From Nitrososphaeraceae archaeon (GTDB lineage Archaea; Thermoproteota; Nitrososphaeria; Nitrososphaerales; Nitrososphaeraceae): a DNA stretch of 6,376 nt. The notes below the pieces were generated by a model, which saw nothing but the letters and a program-made list of their open reading frames with translations, was not told the origin of the DNA and made no database searches. Below, piece after piece: positions 1 through 5,498 of the stretch. Made by a program: the position numbers and the translations under genes. Position 1 is the stretch's first letter; every line of letters begins with the position of its first letter. Location of the stretch: NCBI GenBank assembly GCA_025937665.1, contig JAICQW010000100.1, positions 1-6,376 of the forward strand, read 5' to 3'.

Positions 1-330
1 CTCTGCAATCCCTACAACCAGTGATATTCTCCCGACAGATTTAAGTTTTGTAATAGGAAATTCAGTTCCAATTACAAACAATAAAATGATTATTCCAAGC
101 TCAGCTAATGTATTGATAGTGCTTACATCATGAATCAAGCTAAATGGTGGAGTAAAGGGACCAATAACCATGCCCGCCAATAAGTACCCAATTACCATTG
201 GTTGTTTCAGTCTATGAGTAACAAATACCATAATCGCGGCTACTATCATGACTACCGCGAAATCTTGAATTAAGAAAGTTGAACCGAGTTGTGTTATGAG
301 GTCGAAAAAATACAAGTTAATACTACCCAA
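1..330 (-). CDS. CPA2/KefB-type cation:proton antiporter, N-terminal part (runs off left edge)
   Basis: This is the first 110 codons of a membrane antiporter; the rest lies beyond position 1. Reading leftwards, the protein has a hydrophobic segment (FAVVMIVAAIMVFVTHR), then KQPMVIGYLLAGMVIGP, then ELGIIILLFVIGTEFP, which are the first transmembrane segments typical of the Na_H_Exchanger domain of CPA2 (KefB/NapA-like) transporters. The family exchanges Na+ or K+ for protons across the cytoplasmic membrane; the ion cannot be told from this piece. A TGA at 334-336 closes the frame upstream, and no ATG precedes the first membrane segment, so the start is a TTG: 330 (used here) or 315, which has a GGG about 9 nt upstream. 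I see no convincing TATA box in the 32 bp after the preceding small gene, so the two are probably co-transcribed. Family assignment is firm; the exact start is not. Confidence 0.85.
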   Translation of the reverse strand, partial: MGSINLYFFDLITQLGSTFLIQDFAVVMIVAAIMVFVTHRLKQPMVIGYLLAGMVIGPFTPPFSLIHDVSTINTLAELGIIILLFVIGTEFPITKLKSVGRISLVVGIAE

Positions 331-362
331 TAATCAATTTGCAATTCCAGTACTAAGATGAA

Positions 363-521
363 CTATCGTGAGTTATCTACATCAAGATCATAGTTCTTCA
401 ACCCATGGGCCTTTATGAATCGCAAAAGTTCGTCATGATCATTAATTTTATAATATTTTTTCATCTTTTCTAAAGTTTCATCATCATAATTAACGTATTT
501 TTTTACTCTTGCTTTCTCCAT
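363..521 (-). CDS. small basic protein, 52 aa, paralogue of the neighbouring 47-aa gene
   Basis: Function unknown. The protein begins MEKARVKKYVNYDDETLEKM and is rich in Lys, Asp and Tyr, with no membrane segment or signal peptide. Residues 9-40 predict as a short extended stretch followed by two helices (ETLEKMKKYYKI, then HDELLRFIKAHG), which could be a ribbon-helix-helix-like or other small helical DNA/protein-binding unit; this is a guess from pattern. It matches the product of 612-755 in V.YD..TL.K...YY.....ELL.F.KA, so the two are paralogues. A longer frame exists from a GTG at 545, but that codon sits beside the TATA-like box at 546-553, and the ATG at 521 lies exactly where a leaderless transcript from that box would begin. 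The antiporter follows 32 bp downstream on the same strand, suggesting co-transcription. Confidence 0.6.
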   Translation of the reverse strand: MEKARVKKYVNYDDETLEKMKKYYKINDHDELLRFIKAHGLKNYDLDVDNSR

Positions 522-545
522 ACTTATTAAAATATGTAATCGCAC

Positions 546-553
546 TTAAATTT
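546..553 (-). promoter_or_regulatory. TATA box for the 52-aa gene
   Basis: Minus-strand AAATTTAA is centred about 28 bp before the ATG at 521, the usual archaeal TATA-to-TSS distance. It implies a leaderless mRNA and decides the start codon against the GTG at 545. Confidence 0.5.
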
Positions 554-611
554 TTCAATAAATATGATGAAAAAATGGTCTTAAACAAAAATTATTGAAG
601 ACTACTGTGTG

Positions 612-755
612 CTATTGTATACACTGCGCTTTTAAGAAATTTAGTAACTCTTCTCGCTTTTCAAATCTATAGTATTGCATTAATTTCTTTAAGGTCAATT
701 CATCGTATGTGACATCAGATTGCTTTTTCTTTTTAAGAGCTGTATTGACGCTCAT
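612..755 (-). CDS. small protein, 47 aa, tandem paralogue of the 52-aa gene
   Basis: This short gene runs from ATG at 755 to TAG at 612-614. The product starts MSVNTALKKKKQSDVTYDEL and continues with a helix-rich part ending LLNFLKAQCIQ. From Val15 on it aligns without gaps to the 52-residue neighbour: VTYDELTLKKLMQYYRF against VNYDDETLEKMKKYYKI, then EELLNFLKA against DELLRFIKA. That similarity between two adjacent, same-strand frames is the evidence that both are real; chance frames would not match. The N-terminus is a lysine-rich tail. Function is unknown; a small nucleic-acid-binding or regulatory protein is possible. Candidate minus-strand TATA boxes lie at 789-796 and 811-818. A 90-bp gap containing its neighbour's own TATA box separates the two genes, so each may have its own promoter. 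Confidence 0.55.
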   Translation of the reverse strand: MSVNTALKKKKQSDVTYDELTLKKLMQYYRFEKREELLNFLKAQCIQ

Positions 756-989
756 TGTTTTCTTGTTAGTCTCAATTAGGGAGTTTGGCTATATTAGCAT
801 TTATCTGCATATTTATAAGATGAGAATCCTGTAAAATATAATAATTTTTCGGGAATTTTTGGATTAATATTGAAAAAAGTGGAAAAATTATATTAAATTG
901 AATTTACTCGCCAAATTAGGAGAACCAATCTAAAATTTTCGTTTGAAGTATTTATTAATATACAGCGTAGTAGATATTTTAAATCATAT
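756..989. other. AT-rich divergent intergenic region
   Basis: This 234-bp gap separates the minus-strand small genes from the plus-strand PRC-barrel-like gene. I find no coding frame of credible length in it. It holds TATA-like sequences for both directions: 789-796 and 811-818 towards the 47-aa gene, and 955-962 towards the gene at 990. The stretch 838-900 is nearly pure A/T with runs of T and A but no clean inverted repeat. Confidence 0.6.
955..962 (+). promoter_or_regulatory. TATA box for the duplicated PRC-barrel-like gene
   Basis: TTAATATA is centred about 31 bp before the ATG at 990. A start of transcription 26-27 bp downstream would leave a leader of about 4 nt, that is, an essentially leaderless message. 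No Shine-Dalgarno sequence precedes this ATG. Confidence 0.5.
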
Positions 990-1553
990 ATGACATCGGG
1001 TAAATATTTCAATAGGGCAGTAATTGCACTTGACGCACCTCACGTTGGGTATGTTGTTCGTGAAACAAATGACAAGATTGTTGTATTTGGAGATGGGAGT
1101 GAGAGATATGACATCCCATTATCGGAAATACAAACTGTCAGCAAAAACGTGTTAATTGGATTAAATTTTGATGAGATTGCAAAGAAATATTCCGTAGATA
1201 GGGATGCGCCACTTCCGACAAGCAAATTTGTAGATCCTTGGGGCGCAGATGGAACCACTGACTTGAAATCTTATATGAAGGAATATGCAAAGACATTATT
1301 CAATAAGGGAGTCAGGATAGCAAATGAAGATCACGTAGGACATGTAATGAAGGAAACAGATGATAAAATTATCATATTTGGTGAACGTGATTATCGATTT
1401 GACGTTCCCAAGTCAAAAATTATTGCTGTTGGAAGAAACGTTATCTTAGGAATGGATTGGGACGAACTATTTACTTACAAAGTTGATAAAAATGCACCGC
1501 TGCCAACTGGAGATCCTATCGACAAATTGGTAGAGGAAGAAGACACACTCTAA
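990..1553 (+). CDS. tandem PRC-barrel-like domain protein, 187 aa
   Basis: The protein consists of two copies of one domain joined by a linker. Copy 1 covers about residues 8-82 and copy 2 about residues 105-178. Matching blocks are HVGYVVRETNDKIVVFG / HVGHVMKETDDKIIIFG, RYDIPLSEI / RFDVPKSKI, KNVLIGLNFDEI / RNVILGMDWDEL and VDRDAPLPT / VDKNAPLPT. The pattern of short beta strands (VGxVxxETxDKIxxFG, then a D-I/V-P strand, then an I-x-x-V strand) resembles PRC-barrel/DUF2171-like small beta-barrels, which in other proteins act as adaptor or RNA/protein-binding modules. It has no signal peptide or membrane segment and is probably cytoplasmic. The tail is acidic (EEEDTL). The PAC2 gene follows 68 bp later on the same strand. 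The domain class is inferred from pattern; the duplication is directly visible. No catalytic motif is apparent. Confidence 0.8.
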   Translation: MTSGKYFNRAVIALDAPHVGYVVRETNDKIVVFGDGSERYDIPLSEIQTVSKNVLIGLNFDEIAKKYSVDRDAPLPTSKFVDPWGADGTTDLKSYMKEYAKTLFNKGVRIANEDHVGHVMKETDDKIIIFGERDYRFDVPKSKIIAVGRNVILGMDWDELFTYKVDKNAPLPTGDPIDKLVEEEDTL

Positions 1554-1621
1554 AACTCATTTCTTTTGATTCGATATTCAATTCTTTACCAGTCCTGGAG
1601 AAGCGGAGTATTGTTGTATAA

Positions 1622-2335
1622 ATGGTATTGATAGATATTTTTACAAACAAGAAAGTAGATTATTTTACGGTATTTGCTTCACTACCCGATATGGGGAGAG
1701 TTGGAGGATTGGTATCTTCATACCTGGCAAGTAATTTAGAAGCTGAACATATTGCAAACATTGTATCAAATCCAAAACCATGGGTCAATGTTAGAGATGG
1801 TGTTATTGAATCGGCGAAAGATGTTTACAAGATTTATTTTTCAGATAGTGAGAAGCTTTTGGTCCTTACTGGTGATGCCCAACCTGAGGACCATAGGGAG
1901 CTTCTTGACTTGTGTAATACATTTCTTGATTTTTGTTTGTCGATTGGTAAAATAAAAAGACTCTATACCGCAGGTGGGTCATTAAACGATATGCTCACAG
2001 GTGAACCAAGAGTTGTTGGTGTAACAACCAAACTTGAGCTGCGAAAGATTCTTGAAGATGCAAATGTGGATACTCTGGGTTCTGAGTTTACAACAATTAC
2101 ATGGTTCAATGGTCTTATTTTAGGAATTGCTTCTGATAGACACATCGAAGCAATTGGATTTTACGGTGAAATCTCAGACAAGACTTTACCGCAGCCACTT
2201 GCAGCAAAGAGCATTGTAAAGGCCTTCTCAAAAATTGAAGGCTTGCCTATCTCTACAAAACTTTTTGACGCACAATATGAAGAAGTCTTGGACCATATGG
2301 AAAAAAACAAGGGAATGAAAAGTCTAGATAAATAA
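1622..2335 (+). CDS. PAC2 family protein (archaeal proteasome-assembly-chaperone-like), 237 aa
   Basis: The protein matches the PAC2 pattern. It has an N-terminal beta strand with a glycine turn (ASLPDMGRVGGL, residues 19-30) leading into a helix with AEHIANIVSNP, a central strand and loop LLVLTGDAQPE (79-89), a helix, then KRLYTAGG (112-119) and RVVGVTT, and ends with a C-terminal helix-rich part. Eukaryotic PAC2 proteins help assemble proteasome alpha rings; the job of the widespread archaeal members is not settled, and a proteasome link here is inference only. About 237 residues is usual for archaeal members. It is soluble, with no signal peptide. A GGAG at 1605-1608 lies 13 nt before the ATG, rather far for a Shine-Dalgarno site. 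A weak TATA-like GATATTCA (1572-1579) could start a leader of about 20 nt; otherwise the gene is read through from the one upstream. It is convergent with the secreted-protein gene at 2428. Confidence 0.85.
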   Translation: MVLIDIFTNKKVDYFTVFASLPDMGRVGGLVSSYLASNLEAEHIANIVSNPKPWVNVRDGVIESAKDVYKIYFSDSEKLLVLTGDAQPEDHRELLDLCNTFLDFCLSIGKIKRLYTAGGSLNDMLTGEPRVVGVTTKLELRKILEDANVDTLGSEFTTITWFNGLILGIASDRHIEAIGFYGEISDKTLPQPLAAKSIVKAFSKIEGLPISTKLFDAQYEEVLDHMEKNKGMKSLDK

Positions 2336-2427
2336 ATGATCTAGTTTTCTGAATAGTTTACTGATTTTCATCTGCTAATGTAGAGTATGACATGCATTTT
2401 ATTATATTACCGATTTTCAAATAGTTA
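2336..2427. other. convergent intergenic region with an imperfect direct repeat
   Basis: This 92-bp gap lies between two genes that face each other. A 13-base direct repeat, TTACTGATTTTCA at 2358-2370 and TTACCGATTTTCA at 2407-2419, differs at one base. The T-rich stretch CATTTTATTATA near 2394-2405 would suit plus-strand termination of the PAC2 gene. No hairpin is evident and no coding frame is present. Confidence 0.45.
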
Positions 2428-3759
2428 TCATGAGACTACGATAAAGCCTCTTGCGATGCCATTTCGAGTTGTATCTGGCAGAGTTTGATTAACTACCTTG
2501 AGTGATTTTACTTCAACTTCCAAATTAAATGTTCCTTCAGAGGGTAATGTTAAGGTTTGATTTGAAATTCCATTTGGTGCAGTAATATTATTTACGCTAA
2601 CTATTTCCTCACCTCTTCCTGTTTTCACAGACAAATCATAATTAACATCAGCGATTAATCTATTGCCACTTAGGGCGTCACTGAAATTAAGGCCAAGAGC
2701 ATTTTCACCTATCGCTGGAGGATTTGGATTCCATAACAATGATGCATGTATTCCTCCTGTGTCAGTTACTACGTCCTCGGATGTCTTTTGTGATTCATTT
2801 CCTTGTGGACGAATTGTAAATTTCATCGAGTCATTACTAATTCCTAATGCTGCATTATTCTCTGCCAATTTTAGAATATCATTTTTGTTCAACAGAAAAT
2901 GGATTATCAATGCCTTTTCTGAAGTAAAAGGGTCAATTGCAAGCGATCTTCCGACCAAAGGTTGTCCATTTACAGTTCCGCTAAATATGCTAGAATTTGA
3001 AAATTCTCCGAAGGATTTTGGGAACTTGATTTCTTCATGAACGAAAATATTTTGTGATCTTATTCTCGAAATGTTCCAATCAAAAGGCATGGCCCATTTT
3101 GCTTCAACGTCTTTAGGCTCAAAAGTAAAGTTTTGAATTCTATCATAATAGGAGATTAATGTGCTGTTATAGTTTTGATTTCCATAGGTTAGGTTTGTAG
3201 TAAAGACATCTCCAATACTGAGATAAGAGTCAAATCTTGGAGCGTTTTCAGGAACAAAGATGTTTCTAACATTATCAATTCCGAAAATTTCTATACCAAA
3301 ATGGTATAAACCTCCTTCAGATAATGCTGGACCGGATATTGTCAATTGTCCTGTTTCACTTGTCCATCCACCCAAAAAAGGTTCTGTACTTCCAAAGACC
3401 TTTATCGGACCAGGACCTGGCTCAAATTTTAACGACAAAGGTCCTTCCTTAGAATAGAACAATTCACGAAGTAATAATTTGTCTGCCTTGGTGATAGTTA
3501 GGAAATAATTAACGTTAGTAATATTATTTCCAGTCTTTGAATCGAATAACCTTAGTTGAAAAAAGGCATTTTGCATAGTATCTGATGTCAATATGGGTGG
3601 GCTAATCTTTGTATAGAGACTTGCCACCCTATCGCCCACAGTAGCCGGGGGTAAATTTTCTTCAAATAAGCCATCTGCAATTGCTTGGTGGAAATTTGGA
3701 ATTAGAATAGTACCGGTTACAAATAGAAAGGAGATAATTATTTTGATATATTTTGCCAT
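2428..3759 (-). CDS. secreted beta-rich protein, 443 aa, with a duplicated domain; paralogue of the divergent gene
   Basis: Function unknown. The N-terminus (MAKYIKIIISFLFVTGTILI, then a cut near AIADG, residues 26-30) is a signal peptide, and there is no C-terminal membrane anchor. Residues 41-183 form domain 1: GDRVASL, QLRLFDSKTGNNITNVNYFL, then GGLYHFGIEIFGIDN. About residues 214-318 form a middle beta-rich region. About residues 350-425 repeat the start of domain 1 (NALGLNFSDALSGNRLIADVN against QNAFFQLRLFDSKTGNNITNVN). The protein has no cysteine and many N-x-S/T sites, fitting an extracytoplasmic glycoprotein. It is a relative of the product at 3869-4429. The frame opens 33 codons further upstream at 3858, but a TATA-like box at 3785-3792 places transcription start at about 3762, so Met at 3759 is preferred; it also begins the signal peptide directly. 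An Ig-like fold is inferred. Confidence 0.8.
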   Translation of the reverse strand: MAKYIKIIISFLFVTGTILIPNFHQAIADGLFEENLPPATVGDRVASLYTKISPPILTSDTMQNAFFQLRLFDSKTGNNITNVNYFLTITKADKLLLRELFYSKEGPLSLKFEPGPGPIKVFGSTEPFLGGWTSETGQLTISGPALSEGGLYHFGIEIFGIDNVRNIFVPENAPRFDSYLSIGDVFTTNLTYGNQNYNSTLISYYDRIQNFTFEPKDVEAKWAMPFDWNISRIRSQNIFVHEEIKFPKSFGEFSNSSIFSGTVNGQPLVGRSLAIDPFTSEKALIIHFLLNKNDILKLAENNAALGISNDSMKFTIRPQGNESQKTSEDVVTDTGGIHASLLWNPNPPAIGENALGLNFSDALSGNRLIADVNYDLSVKTGRGEEIVSVNNITAPNGISNQTLTLPSEGTFNLEVEVKSLKVVNQTLPDTTRNGIARGFIVVS

Positions 3760-3784
3760 GTTCAGACTAGAAAATAATTGGTAA

Positions 3785-3792
3785 TTTATATT
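3785..3792 (-). promoter_or_regulatory. TATA box for the 443-aa secreted protein gene
   Basis: Minus-strand AATATAAA is centred about 29 bp before the ATG at 3759, giving a leader of about 2 nt. Confidence 0.5.
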
Positions 3793-3835
3793 ATTTAACA
3801 GCACACCGAATTCAGTTATATCTTGTTCTGCTAAT

Positions 3836-3843
3836 AATTTAAA
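3836..3843 (+). promoter_or_regulatory. TATA box for the 186-aa secreted protein gene
   Basis: AATTTAAA is centred about 29 bp before the ATG at 3869 but only about 17 bp before the ATG at 3857. The spacing therefore favours the downstream start and a leaderless message. Confidence 0.5.
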
Positions 3844-3868
3844 TGCAATCCATATCATGTATTACCAT

Positions 3869-4429
3869 ATGTGGTCAATTCGTCGAAATTTGACACCACG
3901 TATATTTTCTCTGTTATCTACTGTCATCTTGATATCATTTATTTTGGTTTCTAATACTCAAATATTTGGTGCTGAACTTGGAGATGGTCACAACATGCCG
4001 ATGGTTAGCCTTGGAGATCGGAACGCAATGCTAGATTTCAGCTCAAATCAATTACCTGCAACCAATAATGTGCAATTGGATTTTACTTTGATAGATAACA
4101 AAACTGGGAATAATATACAACATACAACTTATCTTGTAGCTGTATTTAATGAAAGTCAAAGGCTTTTCACTGAAACAGTCCATAGTCATGATGGACATAT
4201 CCTTATGGAATTTGTTCCATCACCAATAGAATCGTACAAAATTAATGCAAATTTTGATACACTTTCAGCTAGCTATGTTGCCGATTATAGTGGTCCGATT
4301 AAAGTTATGGGTAATATTTTTTCACCAGGTAATTATACGGTATCTCTTGAAGTAACGGGAGTGGATTTTGATAATCTGTTTCTTCCTACTCCTCTTGAAT
4401 TTGAGTTCCCAGTATCCATTAACGGTTAG
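3869..4429 (+). CDS. secreted single-domain paralogue, 186 aa, with His/Met-rich stretches
   Basis: Function unknown. A signal peptide runs from MWSIRRNLTPRIFSLLSTVI to a likely cut after Ala35 (IFGA-E). The mature part is one domain homologous to domain 1 of the divergent 443-residue protein: LGDRNAML against VGDRVASL, LIDNKTGNNIQHTTYLV against LFDSKTGNNITNVNYFL, then a glycine-containing turn, GPIKVMGNIFSPGNYTVSLEVTG in the place of the GGLYHFGIEIFG strand, and DFDNLFLP against GIDNVRNIFVP. Unlike its partner it carries GHNMPM (residues 40-45) and VHSHDGH (104-110); these His/Met clusters could bind copper or another metal, which is inference. It has no cysteine and no anchor. An in-frame ATG at 3857 would add four residues (MYYH), but TATA spacing favours 3869. 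A small hairpin lies at its stop codon. Confidence 0.75.
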   Translation: MWSIRRNLTPRIFSLLSTVILISFILVSNTQIFGAELGDGHNMPMVSLGDRNAMLDFSSNQLPATNNVQLDFTLIDNKTGNNIQHTTYLVAVFNESQRLFTETVHSHDGHILMEFVPSPIESYKINANFDTLSASYVADYSGPIKVMGNIFSPGNYTVSLEVTGVDFDNLFLPTPLEFEFPVSING

Positions 4430-4444
4430 CTCAGACACTGAGTT
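4428..4444 (+). terminator. short hairpin at the stop codon, possible transcript end
   Basis: CTCAG (4430-4434) and CTGAG (4438-4442) pair around a three-base loop, and one G.T and one A-T pair extend the stem. It begins within the TAG stop of the 186-aa gene and is followed by AT-rich DNA rather than a clear T-run, so a terminator role is uncertain. Confidence 0.3.
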
Positions 4445-4473
4445 CTAAATTATGAAGTTTGAGATTTACGTTC

Positions 4474-4485
4474 GAAAAATTTTTC
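4474..4485 (+). promoter_or_regulatory. perfect 12-bp palindrome upstream of the zinc-ribbon/SHOCT gene, possible core promoter
   Basis: GAAAAATTTTTC is self-complementary and is centred about 30 bp before the GTG at 4510. It may serve as the AT-rich TBP site for this gene, or as an operator; no better TATA box is visible in the gap. Confidence 0.35.
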
Positions 4486-4509
4486 TATCCATTATGAATA
4501 CATTAAGAT

Positions 4510-5271
4510 GTGACTATAAAGGCGTCAATGTCATTTTCTGATCTAGACTATGATCTTTTTAACACTGTACTTGAGTGTTGTAAGAAAAATGCTGAAATAA
4601 AATATGCTGATAGACAAAGGCATAACATCGTAGGTAGATCTGTATTCGGAACTCAAAACCAATCTGGGATTAACTTTCAAATTATCCTAAAAGATAAACC
4701 AACGGGAGTTGAGATATATGATTATTCAAAGCGTGGTTTAGACAGAAAGTTTGCTGACAGCCTTTTCAATTTGCTTCTGCCAATTGTGGGGGAAGATGCC
4801 GACATAAAGTTTGAGGATCAAGATGAGTGTGCTATTTGTAAGAAAAAATTCAAACTCGGTCTGTCTAGGTTTATTCCATCTATAGGTTGGGCAACTCATA
4901 GCGAACTATGTGAATCATGTCATACCCTATTATCAAATCATGAAAAGAATTACTGCTGCATCTGCCAAAAAAAACTTGGCATTAGAAAATATTCTGCAAG
5001 GATTGGTTGGAATCGTAATCTTATGTTATGCAAGGAATGTTATCTTGTTCGAAGACCTCAAGTCCAAGACAATGTTGCGACAATGGGTGACACTGAATCG
5101 CTTAAAATTCTGAAATCCAAGTCAATCTCATCATCTCCCTCCGAGCTCTTGAATAAACCTGTGATTATTGGGACTGATGATCCACTACACATCCTCAAGA
5201 TTAGGTTCGCTAAAGGAGAAATAAGCAAAGAAGAGTATCAGGAAATGAGGAGGCTGTTAAAAGATGAATGA
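4510..5271 (+). CDS. double zinc-ribbon protein with C-terminal SHOCT domain, 253 aa
   Basis: The function is not known. Three parts are visible. Residues 7-104 form an alpha/beta N-terminal domain that I do not recognise (DYDLFNTVLECCKKNAEIKY, then INFQIILKDKPTGVEIYDY). Residues 107-137 and 149-177 are two copies of a Cys4 module: C107-x2-C110 with C134-x2-C137, and C149-x2-C152 with C174-x2-C177. Each copy has a KK after the first pair and an R-x(n)-IGW-x(n)-LC block before the second pair, so the repeat arose by duplication and each copy probably binds one zinc. Residues 224-253 (DPLHILKIRFAKGEISKEEY and on) are a SHOCT motif, an oligomerisation or adaptor tail. There is no signal peptide, so it is cytoplasmic. 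The start is uncertain: GTG at 4510 or ATG at 4528 (Met7), the latter with AAGG 6-9 nt upstream. Confidence 0.8.
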   Translation: MTIKASMSFSDLDYDLFNTVLECCKKNAEIKYADRQRHNIVGRSVFGTQNQSGINFQIILKDKPTGVEIYDYSKRGLDRKFADSLFNLLLPIVGEDADIKFEDQDECAICKKKFKLGLSRFIPSIGWATHSELCESCHTLLSNHEKNYCCICQKKLGIRKYSARIGWNRNLMLCKECYLVRRPQVQDNVATMGDTESLKILKSKSISSSPSELLNKPVIIGTDDPLHILKIRFAKGEISKEEYQEMRRLLKDE

Positions 5272-5371
5272 TTTTTGTCCATTATTCAACTAATTCGGTG
5301 TCATTTATGCAATTTATACAAAAGCTCATCACTTTATCTGAAATTGTAAATATTATAGCTTGTTGTGCCAC

Positions 5372-5378
5372 TTTTTTT
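5372..5378 (+). terminator. T-run, possible terminator of the zinc-ribbon/SHOCT gene
   Basis: Seven consecutive T residues lie about 100 bp past the stop. Archaeal RNA polymerase terminates at T-rich non-template tracts without needing a hairpin. A T5 run directly after the stop (5272-5276) is an alternative site. Confidence 0.35.
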
Positions 5379-5408
5379 CCAAATAATTGCTTTCCTATGA
5401 AGATTAGG

Positions 5409-5432
5409 TTAAAAAATATGTAAATTTTTTAA
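5409..5432. repeat. perfect inverted repeat, 9-bp arms, upstream of nirK
   Basis: TTAAAAAAT (5409-5417) and ATTTTTTAA (5424-5432) are exact reverse complements around a 6-base spacer. It is composed only of A/T in the arms, so chance is possible in such DNA. It could be a distal regulator site or part of the termination zone of the upstream gene. Confidence 0.4.
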
Positions 5433-5455
5433 AATAAATGTATAATTTCAACAAA

Positions 5456-5475
5456 ATTCTAATCTAAATTAGAAT
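5456..5475. promoter_or_regulatory. inverted repeat, candidate operator 1 of nirK
   Basis: ATTCTAAT (5456-5463) and ATTAGAAT (5468-5475) are perfect reverse complements with a 4-base spacer, 23 bp upstream of the TATA box. The outer half-sites ATTCT and AGAAT recur in the next element at 5481-5496, which supports recognition by a dimeric regulator. The regulator is not identifiable from the window. Confidence 0.5.
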
Positions 5476-5480
5476 ATTTT

Positions 5481-5496
5481 ATTCTTATCTCAGAAT
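5481..5496. promoter_or_regulatory. inverted repeat, candidate operator 2 of nirK
   Basis: ATTCT (5481-5485) and AGAAT (5492-5496) flank a 6-base spacer; the left part ATTCTTATCT copies ATTCTAATCT of element 1 with one change, starting 25 bp later. It ends 2 bp before the TATA box and so covers the TFB-recognition position, a place where a bound protein would directly affect initiation. Confidence 0.45.
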
Positions 5497-5498
5497 AA

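Larger units (their letters stand above)
3760..3868. promoter_or_regulatory. divergent promoter region of the two secreted paralogues
   Basis: These 109 bp lie between the preferred starts of the two divergent genes. They contain one TATA-like box for each direction, at 3785-3792 (minus) and 3836-3843 (plus), separated by 43 bp. I see no perfect operator palindrome in the central part. If the longer starts were used instead (3858 minus and 3857 plus), the genes would overlap by 2 bp and both TATA boxes would be inside coding sequence, which argues against those starts. Confidence 0.55.

Noticed and set aside
1040..1258. 72-codon minus-strand frame within the PRC-barrel-like gene
   Set aside because: The plus-strand frame is supported by internal duplication and promoter spacing; the antisense frame has neither.
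2663..3040. 125-codon plus-strand frame antisense to the 443-aa secreted protein gene
   Set aside because: It lies entirely within the opposite-strand gene, whose product has a signal peptide and a paralogue next door; the antisense product has no coherent pattern.
3260..3457. 65-codon plus-strand frame inside the same minus-strand gene
   Set aside because: Shadow of the real reading frame; Pro/Gly-rich because it reads the complement of a PGPGP-encoding stretch.
3761..3858. 33-residue N-terminal extension of the 443-aa protein
   Set aside because: It would place the signal peptide internally, cover the gene's own TATA box and overlap the divergent gene.
4910..5113. 67-codon frame in another phase of the zinc-ribbon/SHOCT gene
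   Set aside because: It overlaps the conserved Cys repeats of the real frame and has no support of its own.
5307..5423. 38-codon plus-strand frame beginning ATG CAA TTT ATA in the nirK upstream gap
   Set aside because: No promoter at a suitable distance, no ribosome site, no recognisable pattern, and it runs through the T-run and AT-only inverted repeat; most likely chance.
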